The notes beneath the pieces were generated by a model. The model worked only from the letters and a program-made list of their open reading frames with translations. It was not told the origin of the DNA and did not search any database. Below, piece after piece: positions 1 to 11,655 of a DNA stretch of 64,000 nt. The DNA lies in contig NC_039493.1 in NCBI RefSeq assembly GCF_003590095.1, positions 8,122,001 to 8,186,000 on the forward strand. Direction: 5' to 3'. Position 1 is the stretch's first letter. Every line of letters begins with the position of its first letter. The position numbers were made by a program, and so were the translations under genes. Source of the stretch: Trichoplusia ni (lineage: Eukaryota; Arthropoda; Insecta; Lepidoptera; Noctuidae).

Positions 1-894
1 CTCACTGCAATTACCATTCCGCACCAATTAACCTCCTTGTTGCTAAGTCGTTACACTTTCAGCATGAATGCTTCTATTAATTCAAAAAAGTATTTGATAT
101 ATAACCTTCGTAATGTTTTTTTTTTTTCGGTTCCCACACTATATCAAACTCCTGTATCGTCTGACATTTGAAACTTAAAACAAATATGATTAGGTATATT
201 TTTTTGTTTGAAGTTTTTGGTCTAAACGCGATCGTTAGCTAAAATGGCGATGATTTGAGTCATTGCGTCAATGTGGTATGAATGTACTCGGTGTCAATGA
301 TTTGAGAGATATAAAAAGATTTCTTCGAATAAAAATTTCAAAATAATTAATTTATTCAATACCGCGGTTTTTAATACCTGCGTTCTATTTTTCCTTGTTC
401 TATTTTTAAAGGTTTTAGAGTAATCGGAGGAGGTTTTAAAAATATATTTTTTTGTTACGGTTTATAAGGTTATTTTCTTTCATATGACAAAAATATGCAA
501 TGGAACACCATGATTACACAGGTACATGATATTTTAATTTCAATAATTAACTAAAACGAAACTAATTTATTAATCAGGACTGAAACTGTAAACGCGATTT
601 GTAAATTAAACTAAACTTTTAGCTAGTTTTTTTAGTAGTCGCAGCTCGTTATGATTTTTAAATCTGCCAGGTCATAATTAAACAAAACAAACTATTTATT
701 AACTTCAAAATTAAAATCAAGAAAAGGGCAAGTACCTACCTACTCGAAAAAGGGAAAATTAAAAAAATATATATATAATATAATTTTAATGTCTAATTTA
801 CAAAACAAAAAAAATATTTTCTTAAACTTAGTATTCGACCAGATTTATAATTACGTATCTACCGAAATAAAAATAAAGACTAAACAGAACTTAC
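1..894 (-). other. Intron 1 of gene C (runs off the window)
   Basis: AT-rich sequence following the donor of the first coding exon. I see no exon resembling exon 2 of genes A or B and no repeat I can name. In gene A intron 1 is 1,243 bp and in gene B 794 bp, so an exon 2 beyond the left edge is expected. Confidence 0.6.
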
Positions 895-999
895 AAATAT
901 AACAGAGAGTCCGATGCACACCATGTACCCCCAGCCACCCTCGGGAGGCAGGTACTCGTACTTATCCACGTCGTATTCAACATTCTTTTCCACACTCAT
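895..999 (-). CDS. Gene C: first coding exon of a third MCT-like transporter (partial)
   Basis: This 105-nt exon encodes 35 residues, starting at the ATG at 999 and ending at a GTAAG donor (894-890), phase 0. The peptide carries PPEGGWGYMV, the [D/E]GGWG(W/Y) motif that opens helix 1 in the SLC16/MCT family. It corresponds exactly to exon 1 of gene A (114 nt) and gene B (102 nt), which also end in phase 0 within helix 1. The rest of the gene must lie to the left of the window: I looked for a match to exon 2 in 1-890 on the minus strand and found none. The start is supported by the ATG context, ATGAGTG, shared with gene A (ATGAGTG) and gene B (ATGAGTGC). The role is inferred from family: a 12-helix plasma-membrane transporter of monocarboxylates or other small organic anions. 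The same DNA read on the plus strand gives a spurious 85-codon frame. Confidence 0.82.
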
Positions 1000-1047
1000 A
1001 ATCACAGTAAACCTTTTACTTCTCCTCGCAAATCACCTCAGCAGCGG

Positions 1048-1054
1048 TTTTATA
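1048..1054 (-). promoter_or_regulatory. Possible TATA box of gene C
   Basis: On the minus strand TATAAAA lies about 50 nt upstream of the gene C start codon at 999. A start site about 30 nt downstream would give a 5' leader of roughly 20-25 nt with no intron. This is a motif match only; AT-rich DNA produces such matches often. Confidence 0.3.
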
Positions 1055-2046
1055 AATCAAATGTTATCGTCAATTGTACAGAGGCTATTTACTCAAAGCT
1101 TTAACTGTAACACCTTTATTGAGGGTACGAATTGTAAACAGATTCTTCGGATTTCCCGCAAACCCGATTGACAAACAAGGTGATAATTTTACATCACTTC
1201 ACGGAGAAAGATCCTTTTACACGAACTAGGATTATTTATTTAATTTAATTATTATTAATTTTTTATATTTTTAATCTGCGTATTTAATTTATTTTTGTCA
1301 GACGTCGTTGTTGGTTAAGAGTTAGGATGCAGATGACCTCAGTTATACAACAGTCCGTGAGGCAAAACTTTTTCGTTAAAATATTCTCGCTTGCGACCAA
1401 TTGTCGTCCGATGTTCTTAACGAGTATTCCGATATGAATTCAATTTTACGCTACACATTCCGTTTAAATAGTCCAATGACACAAACATTGATTGTTTTTA
1501 TTTTTTATCAGTGAATTGCATTGAACCCAGTAGGTTCAATGATGTCGTGAAGAAAACTGGCCTACGGTCAATTCATAAAGTTATGTTTTATGATGTATTT
1601 AAATATGGATTAATTATAAATTAATTAATAAACTATTACTTAAGACCTGTTTTATCTTGTACACATAACACTCTCGCGTTACACACAGTGCACATATTAA
1701 AATGCCTACAGTGACTTGATTTGACATAGTTTAAAAAAAATGCCTCTATAATCTGCTAAATATGAAAGTGAAACAAAATTGTTTGAACGTTCATATTGTT
1801 TGTTCGTTTATTTACTATCTAGAAAAGTGATCGACATGTTTTGATCAGATTTTACTTGTTGATAAGGTCAATTACCTTCGTTTCGGGAAAATAAAGCTAT
1901 TTCAATGTAGATACACTACGTCTTTTTTAAATTTGTCTTTTATTTGCCTTATTATACTAACTTTATTGTTATTCAGAAACGTAGTTGTCTGGTGAGATAG
2001 GCAGGCATTTCATGTAAAATAAATTTGGTAGATATCAGTCAAGCTA

Positions 2047-2084
2047 GAAGTTGAATCAAAGGCACCTGCCTTTGATTCAACTTC
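2047..2084. repeat. Perfect 38-nt hairpin
   Basis: Two 18-nt arms (2047-2064 and 2067-2084) are exact reverse complements separated by only two bases (CC). No T-run follows and there is no adjacent gene on either strand, so it is not an obvious terminator. It may be the end of a mobile element or a cruciform-prone site. Confidence 0.8.
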
Positions 2085-5000
2085 ACAAGGCACAAGGTTA
2101 AATTAGTTATTAAAACTAGGAATATAGTAAGGAGACAAAATCATATCGTAACCTTAAATCGCCAATCAGTAGCAAAAAGCTTCCAAAGAAGTATATCTCC
2201 TAAAATTCAATGACACAGAAAACTAGATAGGAAACAAAACCTAAGGTTTTATACGCCTGTTTTCCTCATAAATATGATATCTCTAGCGATTTAAGCTACT
2301 AATAAAATAACGTATCTACAGGCAAAATATTCCAAACAAACAAAAATAGGTAGGTATGGAAAAAGGTTACGTTTAAAATAACAAGAGAAACCGGGTTGAT
2401 CCCCAGTTATGAATATAACAGTAGAAGGCTGTGTCTGCATATTTTATGAGTGACGTTGAAACGCACATTGGACGCGTAGACATGTGGATTTTGCGCGCTA
2501 TGCAATATTGTGTATCATGTTCAGGTTCAATATCAGTCGAAAAGTATTATAATTCTAGCTTGTAGTTACTTTAAGTCAGTGTTTTGGAAAGTGCTTTTGG
2601 GCTAGTCGGTCTTAGCTATCATTTTTATATCTTTGGCAATCGTTACGTGTAGAAACCAGGAAGTCTAACGATCATACTTTCCAACGGGTATAGTGTGGCC
2701 CTGGTAATCGCGCTTAGGACGTCATATATTCAGATGCTTTGTAAAACTCTGTTACTTAGCTTAGCGTGCTGTTTACCTTAAAGCTGACGATCACGTAGTT
2801 GGGAAAAGATTTGACAGATGATAAGTCACATTTACAGCGAAAAATGGGCTATAACAGATAAAAGCACATAAGGTTCAGATAAGGTCAATTAAAAAAAACT
2901 GAAGTCTTACCCAGCTTACAGCTCATGTCAAGCTATATGTGTATATCACTATAGCTTTGCCAGCGGGGAATAAGACAAAATGATAAGGTACCATATACCC
3001 ACAAAGAGTTCTCAACAAATTGAATACGCGAAAAAGTATTAAAGAGAGGCTATAAAAAAAAACAAATAAGTATCGCGTTACGTGAAAAGAGAAGGTATTT
3101 TTTTAAGTAAAATAAATGTCCATTGTCAAAAAAGTAAAGGAAAATTTTGAAATTAACGTATTGTATAATGTTTTAATGTTATTTATGTAAGGATCTTCTT
3201 TCTTAATAAATCATATTTTAAGATCAATACGTACTAATGAAGTTACGAAAAACGATCAACCCTTTCTCGTCATTATAATTTGATTGAATTAAATTAATTG
3301 AAATAAGTTTTGTTTATTGATTTTAGAATTTTGATTTGAACTTCTAATTGAGGGATAAAATACCCAAGGCTGACTTTAAGTTGGTAATATAATAACAGAG
3401 TGGGTGAAATATAGATTATTGTTTATATATAACGAGATTATTTATTGTTTATAACTTGGTGTATAGAAAGGTAATAAAACAAATTGCTCTATATCTCTCA
3501 AAAGCTACCTTTTGTTTATACCTTTGAAAATAAAGATCTATTTTTTGAAATTTTTTGATTTATTAATTATTAAAAGACCATGGCACGATCTCCAATTACC
3601 GGTGTTAGAATCTTGCACCATGCGGGTGGGTATTCACAAGAATTCCAAAACTTAAACCACTGGCCACACGAACTAAGTAACTTGAATAGAATATTCGATT
3701 AAATCTAGTAATATGTATTTTTATTTTTAAAAATTAGGAAGGTGAAAAGCACTTAAGATAATGAAATGTGTAGTACTGAGGCTAGTAGCATCACTTGCTA
3801 GTAAAAAGTTTACTTGTAAGTGACGTCACACGAGATTTTAAATCACTGTAGGTACCTCTTATTTTTTTTAGAGATATAGAAAAATATATAAGTATCAAAT
3901 ATATTTTTTGATAATGTCACGGACTAAATAGGTTTTTTTGTTAAAAAGTTTATTTTTTATGAGTTAGGTATTCATAAAAAATAATAACAATTAACTACAT
4001 TACGAACTAGCAATTAAATAACTAGTGCTCTCCACTTTTACTGATACAAACCAATTAGTGGACATTACTCAAATTTACTTATAAGAACAGTGATTTAAAC
4101 GCGTATGCTTAAAATACTGTAAACTTGACCTCAATTGTGAAAAATTTTTGACACGCCTCTATTTATTTCCATGCCTTGCATAGCTTATATAATATGCAAC
4201 ACTGTTTGCATATATTAAATAACACCCACATAATTAGAATCTCGATAATCAATACTTAGTTGCCTTGGTCATATAATGATCTACTTACATAATTGGTAAA
4301 TAAAAGTACCTACATGTAGTATTACATAGTATTATGTACTGTATATGACGTCTGTGCCCGCATTGAGACGATAGTTAATCATACTGATATAATATAGGCG
4401 AAAGTTTCAGATCCTGTATGTATGTTCGTCAATTCTTTACGCCCAAACGGCTGCGGGGATATTGATAAAATTTGCTCTGAATATAAACGCTATTTAGTAG
4501 CCACAAACAAATTAAGTAAGTCAATACTTAATTTGATACAATCATAGATACAATTATCTATGATAATAAACCGCAGCAAATTAAAAGCAATTTGTAAATA
4601 AACTGAGATGATGTTTTGAAGCCATTCAAAGTACGGCAACCTATAGATGAAAAAACACTACTACGATATCTCTCTCAAAGAGTTTTTTTCAAATCAGAAT
4701 TTCATTTTCAACGGTATTGTGACACCACTGCGGGTATTATATTCAAAACATTTTATGTACCTGACAATCATAACCTGACAGTTTGATACTCTATACTCCT
4801 ATCCATTTATGTAAAATTTAGATTTAGCTATTTGAACCGAGATCAATGTAACTCGTATAACATGAAACTTTTTTCATCTTCTTAAATCCTTATGAGTATT
4901 TTAATATGAATAAGTCATCTCTAACATTGTATCAGTAAACGTAAAAACGCTTGAAAAAAATATTTCTAAAAATAAAATTGCATCATTTTGACACAGAAAA

Positions 5001-5579
5001 AATCGGCGTTTTAACCAATCAAAAAGACTTTTAAACTCTAAACAAATCGATAAAAATATCAAATGTTCAACTTTAATAAAACGTCAACTTTGTAATTATA
5101 ATAATTAGGGCAAGCGTGATAATTATTAAACAAAATACGTGAAGCGTGATAGAATACTATAAAAAGTTGTTTCCAATGTAAATAAATGATAAGCACTACA
5201 GATAGCTATTATATTAATACACGGAAATATTGAACTGTGTCTATAAGGTTATCTGGGAGCAGGTTGAATGTTAAGAGTTAAATAACTAGTATTAAGACTA
5301 ATTGTTGAATGTCATCTGTATTAGTGATGCGGATAAAGTTGTTTAGTATGTAAAAAATCTAAAATAATATTATGTAAAATACACTTTCAATTTGCTCATT
5401 ACATTTTGCGCTTCATCTGATTTTAAATTCGATTTTTATACACATCAGTTTTATTATTTTGCACAATCATGTCCAAATACTAAATTCCCATAGCTTACAA
5501 CAAGACAAGTTGTGTGTAGAGCGTAATAAAAACTCATTGATGTTTACCTCTAAGCAAGGGCAAAAACCGTAGATACCCA

Positions 5580-5752
5580 CTATAAGCCGCACTTGAACGG
5601 TAATGCCGCGATTATGGTTGACCATAGGATGGGTGACGATTTGTTAACATAATGAGACCCTTCTTTGTTTCGGATAGAACATTAAACCCTTGGTCCCAAC
5701 CGTCATACATTGATCGTTGATAGTCGTTCAATTCTGACAAGAGTTTTACTAT
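5580..5752 (+). mobile_element. Non-LTR retroelement 3' fragment
   Basis: The stretch carries the phrases GGTTGACCATAGGATGGGTGACG, CTTTGTTTCGGA and TTGGTCCCAACCGTC in the order found in a dispersed lepidopteran retroelement tail, which I recognise from memory. It holds no open frame of note and looks like an old truncated copy. The family name is uncertain. Confidence 0.42.
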
Positions 5753-7117
5753 ACACCTCTGTTTTATCTAGTGGTTTAAGTGCGGTTTTCAGCTGAAATT
5801 TTTAACTTACATAGCTTTGTATAAGGCAGAAGTTATTGTTGTTATAACTAATGTTTATCATTTAGTAAGAATTACACTGTTATCTTAACCATATCAAATA
5901 AACACATACTGTTAGCAAAATAACGTAGTTTGTTTTTGTAGTAACACTGTTTGCAGTTGCGCCTATTGTAAATTGTGGGAATACCGGAGGCCTAAGATTT
6001 ATGGAAATAATGATGACGTATTTAATTTCATAATCGAAATCTCTATTCTGTCACGAGTCTGTCTGGCGAACTCTAAGAATTCGATACCCGATGAATTTAA
6101 TTTCGAACGACGTCTGCCAATGAAGGGGAAAGGGAAGTCCTATAAATATATTTTGGATCTATCCAAACATATTGGAAAGATCTCAATTGTTTAACTACAA
6201 CGCGGAAGGAGTTACTGGTAAATAATAAAGACAGTGATGTCATTGTCAGATAATCAATTTGTAGTTGAGTATCAGTAATCGTATCTTTAAATACGACTGA
6301 TTGAGTCATCGAGTCACCTTATCGAATAAAACAAATCAACAGATTTGTGTTCCCAGACGACCTGAATTTATTATCAATGGAGATGACGTTTTACTCTTAT
6401 CTTCCAAATTATTGTCGATTCTTTAGATTCTTTTGCACGATCAAGATATAGATAAATTTATCTGTCTCATCAGTGTGTATTTTTATCGTATTGTTATTTA
6501 CCACGATATGTCATCTACATAGGACTTTACGTCAGAGAGATGAGGTCACACAAAATTTGGTTCAGACTTATTATTTCAAGGATATCTTATTTTTAATTAC
6601 CAGTGACCTCTACTGTATTGTTTTTGAGTACTGTACTTATATAAATGAGTATAAAACAAAGCATTTTGTTGCTATCAGCGAGGGCGAGAAAAATCCCTAA
6701 AAGTTTTCGTGAAGCCAAACAATTAAAGGCCACCCCTTGGAAAACGCGAGAATGCTTATTATTTTATTTTTTCGCGGTTTCAGCGAACAAACGTTCATTT
6801 CTCTTTGTGTACTACAACAAAAGGTGGCCGAAATCTACATTATGTAAAACAATTGTTCCGTTATCAATTGTGAAATTAATTTTACCTTTTACAAAAGTTG
6901 AAGCGACCTTGGTTTTGAGCTTTTGTTGACTGTGATCAAATATAAAGGTAGGTGGGGACTGGGGAACCGTTGTGTTACCCCATAAATAAATAATCATGAG
7001 GGAAATCTCTCATGTCAGTGATTCTGGATTAATGTTTTCGGTGTTACGGAATAAAAGGGGAGACTTCGTATAAAAAGGACATACTCACGTGAGACTGTCA
7101 AACTACATTTATGTAAG

Positions 7118-7387
7118 CTATATTTTAAATATCACTTTAGCGTATGGAGAAGATAAATTTTCTTCAAGAAAATCAGGCAGTGTAAACATTTCAGCATTTG
7201 CTTTTGACTTTTTCGCAAGTTGTTCACAAGCTCCCGTACTTAAATTTAAGTCAAAGCTAGGTCTGTTCAAGCCTTTATATATATTCTTATAAGCCATATT
7301 CGACACAACATTTATAAATAGTGTTAGGCCAGTAAACATTATCAATTTCAGTATCACTGATTCATAAACGGCCACCCATAAATTCAT
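7118..7387 (-). CDS. Possible small single-pass membrane protein (89 aa), unrecognised
   Basis: An intronless frame runs from ATG at 7387 to TAG at 7118-7120. I do not recognise the protein. The N-terminal third is a plausible membrane segment: residues about 10-32 contain VILKLIMFTGLTLFINVVSN. The remainder is polar and mixed-charge, with NRPSFDLNL near 41-49, a lysine-rich patch KKSKANAE (59-66) and an acidic FLEENL (73-78), ending KVIFKI. Amino-acid composition and codon choice look more protein-like than the other short frames in the window. Against it: no clear promoter or poly(A) signal, no neighbour of related function, and 89 codons can arise by chance in 64 kb. It could be a real small gene, a terminal exon of a longer one, or a processed pseudogene fragment. 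Confidence 0.27.
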   Translation of the reverse strand: MNLWVAVYESVILKLIMFTGLTLFINVVSNMAYKNIYKGLNRPSFDLNLSTGACEQLAKKSKANAEMFTLPDFLEENLSSPYAKVIFKI

Positions 7388-7677
7388 ACAAATATTTCGT
7401 CTATTAATACCCACCAAAAATACTAAATATCTTCGTGTGAACTTCTCTAATAGTATTATGACAAATCAGTTTATCGAAGAATTCACTTTTTAATGGACTA
7501 ATTTGAAAACGTGTTCTTTAATAATATGCCATAATATTGTAATAGTAATGACAACATTGACCTTTTTTCATGGATTTATCTAACTGACTATCGATAGGAG
7601 TCATTGGGATGCCACGACGTCGACTAGACTTTGTAATCGGAAGACAGTAGGCGGTAAAGAGATTAGGTACTTATAAC

Positions 7678-7842
7678 CAGGGCCGGATCTAGGGGCCCAG
7701 GGGCCCCGAGGCCTCGAGGCAACAAAGGAGTGGGGGCCCGCTTGGTTTAAGTTCATTCAGTGATTTTCATTCAGTGAAAAATTTATCGCGTTTTTTTTAG
7801 ATCCCTACTTTGGCGGTGGGCCCCTGGTCATAGTCACTGGCC
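7678..7842. mobile_element. GC-rich repeat fragment beginning AGGGCCGGATCTAGGGGCC
   Basis: Sharply GC-rich against its surroundings. It opens with a phrase common in dispersed arthropod repeats and closes with GGTGGGCCCCTGGTC. No coding potential. The class is not determined. Confidence 0.35.
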
Positions 7843-9554
7843 TAAAGTGCCTTATGGATAATACGGCACAGCTTATAACAGTGTTAATGCCTTAAAGTGA
7901 CTGTAAAGTTCTTTTAGTTCAGGTATTCGATTTTTTAAACATCAATACACGACTTAATACTAATAAGGACATTCAAAAGTCGACTATACTTACTTTCCTT
8001 GTTTCGTACTTTTAGCATCATCAAAAATTTTTGATCCTTCAATATATTATATAATGACGTCGTTCTATCGATAATGATTTGAAATATTATAATGTGAAGG
8101 TTTAGTGCGATATGAATAAAAAAAAAGATTTTATAATAAACAAAAAAGGGTATGCGATAAATTTTCCCAATCTAATTTCAATTTGCGCGGAATTTTATGT
8201 TTGCAAAAAGAAGGTATGCCATACCTTAGCTCATGCTGTGCAATGAGGGGTCACCATTAAAAAACAGGACGGCATCCATCCATCTGTGACGTCAGAAGAG
8301 TTCAATGATCTCATATTTAACGATCTCTCAGACACCACCATAGTAAGTTAAGTTAGTTAAAGTCAAGGCTGTCACAATTATTTCGCGACAAAAAGTTGCG
8401 TGTTGATTGCATAATAGTTTTATAAAAAATCCATGATATGCGAAACCTATAAAAAGTTGTTACTTAATTTACATATCTATATTTTTTCATCCATAAAATA
8501 ATTATTGGTTTGATGACTATTCTATGAAACAGATTTTTGCACGATACGTTATCTTTTTTGTGTTTAATGTAGCGGTTCTTATTCAATAATTCATATCGTA
8601 TTAAAATTTGCGTAACTCTAAATTTCTAAACAACATTTGTATAAAATTGTCCACATCCTCACTTTTGGAGTATCTTCCATAAGTTATTTAAACGTCTAAA
8701 CAGCGTGGGTCTCAAACTCTACATCAGGTTCTAATTTAAATCCATCTTAATTTGCTCAATACTTCAGTATTGTATACAAGCAATGAGTATAAAGTATGAC
8801 AGAACAAGTGTAAGCTGCCTACAAGGACTCGAGTTGGATCCGAAACTGGTCGGACAATCCCGATAAATTCACGTGAGAGAACCGTTAAGTTGCTCATCAT
8901 CAGAGAAGCATAGAAACAAACTTATAAAAAATGTTATGAATCTACATCACGAATATTATTATTATTATAGTACAGAACTACTTTTTTGAAACAAACTACG
9001 CTATTCCAAACAACTGACTCTCGTTGACGAAATGAATGAACTAATTAATTAACAAAAAATAAACGACTACTATTTCTATTTCTATATGTTACGCAACGTT
9101 GTCTTCAATTAATTCGATGATCAATCAAATTAGAAATGTTGTTTAAATTACCAAACCAGTTTCAACCAGTAAGTCAGTAAGAGTGTGTGAAGTGAGGCGA
9201 GTTACAGTAAAAAGACCATTTAAAAAAAGTATTTTATCTCAGTTGGTTTAAAAAATACATTAAGTGGAATACTTTAGGATATTGACGCAATATTGAATCT
9301 ATCAAACCACTTTCTTATTAATTTCATCGTATACGTACTAGAACCTGTAAAACTTGTTTGTTGTATTTGTTTACATTTAGAAGTAATTTCGATCATCTAA
9401 CCTCCGTGTGATACTTTCGTATCATTTGTTATTTTTTGGTAGCAAGTTGTTTATTCCTCATTCAAAGCATATTATCAGTTGGTGATTTGTTCAATGTTTC
9501 TTGTTTGAGATACATACGCAGTTAGCTTTAACTTGGGATTATACTTTTTTTTCC

Positions 9555-9894
9555 CTGCCGGGGGCCGCGGTAGTTTTCATCGTGTTTCCGTGGTCACAGG
9601 TAGACAAGAGCGAAGCACTCCAGTACTTTAACCGGTAAGAGTCCGGGACACCTCTCCGCCTTCCCCAGGGCGGAGAAAGTCCATGAGGATTTCCCCGGTA
9701 AAAAAAAGGGTTCTACCATTTCATCGTGCCATGTGTAATAGCGGTGGCGACGCACTCTTAATGCTTACTGCGCGGGCTGGTTCAATGTGGCCCGAAACAA
9801 AGAATCGTGGAATAATTTGTGGGAGGCCTATAACCTGCAATGGGCACGGTGGGCTAGATAAAAAACGTCTAATAGACAAGTGTGTGACAACACT
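9555..9894 (+). mobile_element. GC-rich insertion remnant upstream of the SINE
   Basis: Begins CCCTGCCGGGGGCCGCGG and includes a GC-rich palindrome around CTCCGCCTTCCCCAGGGCGGAG. Base composition differs strongly from flanking DNA. A 94-codon frame on the plus strand and a 111-codon frame on the minus strand cross it; these are most easily explained by the local scarcity of AT-rich stop codons, not by a gene. Confidence 0.4.
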
Positions 9895-10075
9895 GGTAGC
9901 TGGTAGAGTGGTTGAGGTCACCACGCCAAACTGTGCGCGACGTGTCGCGATTTCAATCTCTGCGTAGCTCAAGCATGCGTGTGCCCTACGAATGCGTGTT
10001 CTAATCTGGGTGCCTTTATGCATGTTACTTGAATGTTTGTGAAACCCCCGCGACACGAGTATTACATTTATTTAA
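9895..10075 (+). mobile_element. tRNA-derived lepidopteran SINE
   Basis: The head contains an A-box-like TGGTAGAGTGG and, about 50 nt later, a degenerate B-box (GATTTCAATCTC). It is followed by the body motif TCTGGGTG...ATGTTTGTGAAACCCCCGCGACACGAG, which I recognise as a widespread lepidopteran SINE body. The copy is diverged and cannot be a working tRNA gene. Polymerase III promoter elements are implied by the family, not shown. Confidence 0.5.
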
Positions 10076-10084
10076 TGCGGTAGT

Positions 10085-10262
10085 ATTTTTATAACCAAAT
10101 CATAAGATTTTACCACATCATCGGACCATGTGCTGTACAATAACTCGACTATCCATGCAGTAAACTGCTGTTCGGCACAAAGACACCCAAGTGTATTCTT
10201 TTTGCCTGGGACTTAAATATTTGTGAAACCCTGCGCAGTACATGGATTAAATACCTTAGCTC
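10085..10262 (+). mobile_element. Second, degenerate copy of the same SINE body
   Basis: Repeats the order of the preceding copy in diverged form: ACCACATCATCGGACCATGTG parallels ACCATTTCATCGTGCCATGTG upstream, and AAATATTTGTGAAACCCTGCGCAGTACATG parallels the body end of the first copy. This suggests an old tandem insertion or duplication. Confidence 0.4.
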
Positions 10263-11504
10263 GGGATTTGTTTTTTATCATTCTGTGCTAGATGTGTATA
10301 CTAAAGCTTGTTTAACATATATTATGTTACGTCTACAACTTCTCGCTTTTAAAACATAACTTTTAAACTGACGTATTTTCAGTTATGTTCTGCTTCCTTC
10401 CTTTTCCCTAGCTTCCTTCGTACTATGGAAAAATACAGCTGATTTTTACGAGTAGTCTCTACTCGCATTAATCTCTTGATTTATTATCTTTATATATTTA
10501 CAGACTTGGAATTAACGAGCCGAACTTGTTTTTACATTTTTTGATGTCATAAAACGGCCTTTTTAATTTAATGATCAACTGCTAATTATAAACGTATTTG
10601 AATGGTTACACAATAATTCGTAAATATAAAACTAACGACATAGCTTATGAAATAGTTAACACTAGTGTATATGGATGATCTAATTAACATCAGATTCTAG
10701 AACTGTGACGACAGAGTTGACTCGAAATCTCTAACAGTCTTGATAGGCAAAACACTTAGGTATATTAAAAAACCTGCTACAGTAAATTGAGAATCCTTCC
10801 AACAAAAAATGAGGCGAAGATTTAAACTATTAACTTGTCATTAGGTTGCTATGCTATCAAGATGTTTGAACGGGTCAGTTATACCAGTTATGTCCGCAAA
10901 CAGCACAGCCTTCGCTATTTCCTTTTATTAAAGTCCACATTCGTTAATCATTTTCCTAATGACGTGCTTAAAATGGACATGTAGTTTATAATAAATGTAT
11001 TATGAAAATGAGGGACGGAATTTTTGAATCGCTTTTGATTTACGTAGGTCAAGGTACCGTCATTACGTATTTGTCAACGTCAAATATACCTTCATAAAAC
11101 ATTATTCTAATATAAAGGCCCTTGTTTCTAAGTTTTTAATTAATTTTGACCCTTATGTGTATTACACAATATTTTTTGGAACATATCCATGGTCACGGTT
11201 ATCTTACGGCCTACTGGTTCCTATTAAAGTAATATTATAAGAGGTGTTGGATCGTTACTACGAAGCTTGGAGAAGTGTTGCTTTTCTACACATAAAAGTA
11301 TATTACTCAAGCTCGATTTTTTGTAAACACTACAACTGTTTCCCGCAGTTTGACCCGCTAAGTACCCGATCTCCTTTCAATAAAGAGTTCTTCTAATTTA
11401 CATTCAAAATAATAATACTAAAATATGGTAAAATTTTAACGAAAAAAATAGTAGCGGTACAGTACTTTACAAAGGACATAAAATATGTATTTTTTTCTGT
11501 CTTT

Positions 11505-11655
11505 TCCACAATTTTTCCACCCTTTCTTACCATTTCCATCTTTTCTGGACTACTACGAATATTTCAAGACTAAAATAATCAAAATTACTTCAGTTGTTCT
11601 CGAGTTTTAGCGAGACTTACGAAAAGCAATTCATTTTTATATACGCGACGAGTAT
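11505..11655 (-). repeat. Dispersed repeat family X, copy 1
   Basis: Read on the minus strand it contains AGTCTCGCTAAAACTCGAGAACAACTGAAG followed by TTTTAGTCTTGAAATATTCGTAGTAGTCCAG. The same order occurs at 13335-13500 and, in the opposite orientation, inside intron 8 of gene A. Family identity is not determined. Confidence 0.6.

Larger units (their letters stand above)
1060..7117. other. Spacer upstream of gene C, no gene recognised
   Basis: AT-rich intergenic DNA. It contains a perfect 38-nt hairpin (2047-2084), a fragment resembling the 5' end of a Helitron-like repeat near 4393-4510 (sequence beginning GCGAAAGTTTCAG followed by a Lepidoptera-type TGTATGTATG stretch), and a retroelement fragment (5580-5752). 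The short open frames at 5973-6194 and 6645-6929 lack an ATG in a convincing context, recognisable domains or splice signals, and I treat them as chance. Confidence 0.55.

Noticed and set aside
1..60. Possible exon next to CTCAC (reverse of GTGAG) at the left edge for gene C
   Set aside because: All three minus-strand frames upstream of that donor contain stops within 50 nt, and the peptide does not resemble MCT exon 2 or 3.
914..1171. 85-codon plus-strand frame
   Set aside because: It is the antisense shadow of gene C exon 1 and its leader. The minus strand carries the MCT motif 1 and a splice donor.
5620..5650. GGATGGGTGACG, reminiscent of the 3' part of 5S rRNA
   Set aside because: The surrounding sequence does not match the rest of 5S rRNA and does match a retroelement tail.
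9683..10056. Overlapping 94- and 111-codon frames on opposite strands
   Set aside because: They lie in a GC-rich SINE/repeat island where stop codons are rare. No domain, and the DNA matches a tRNA-derived SINE.
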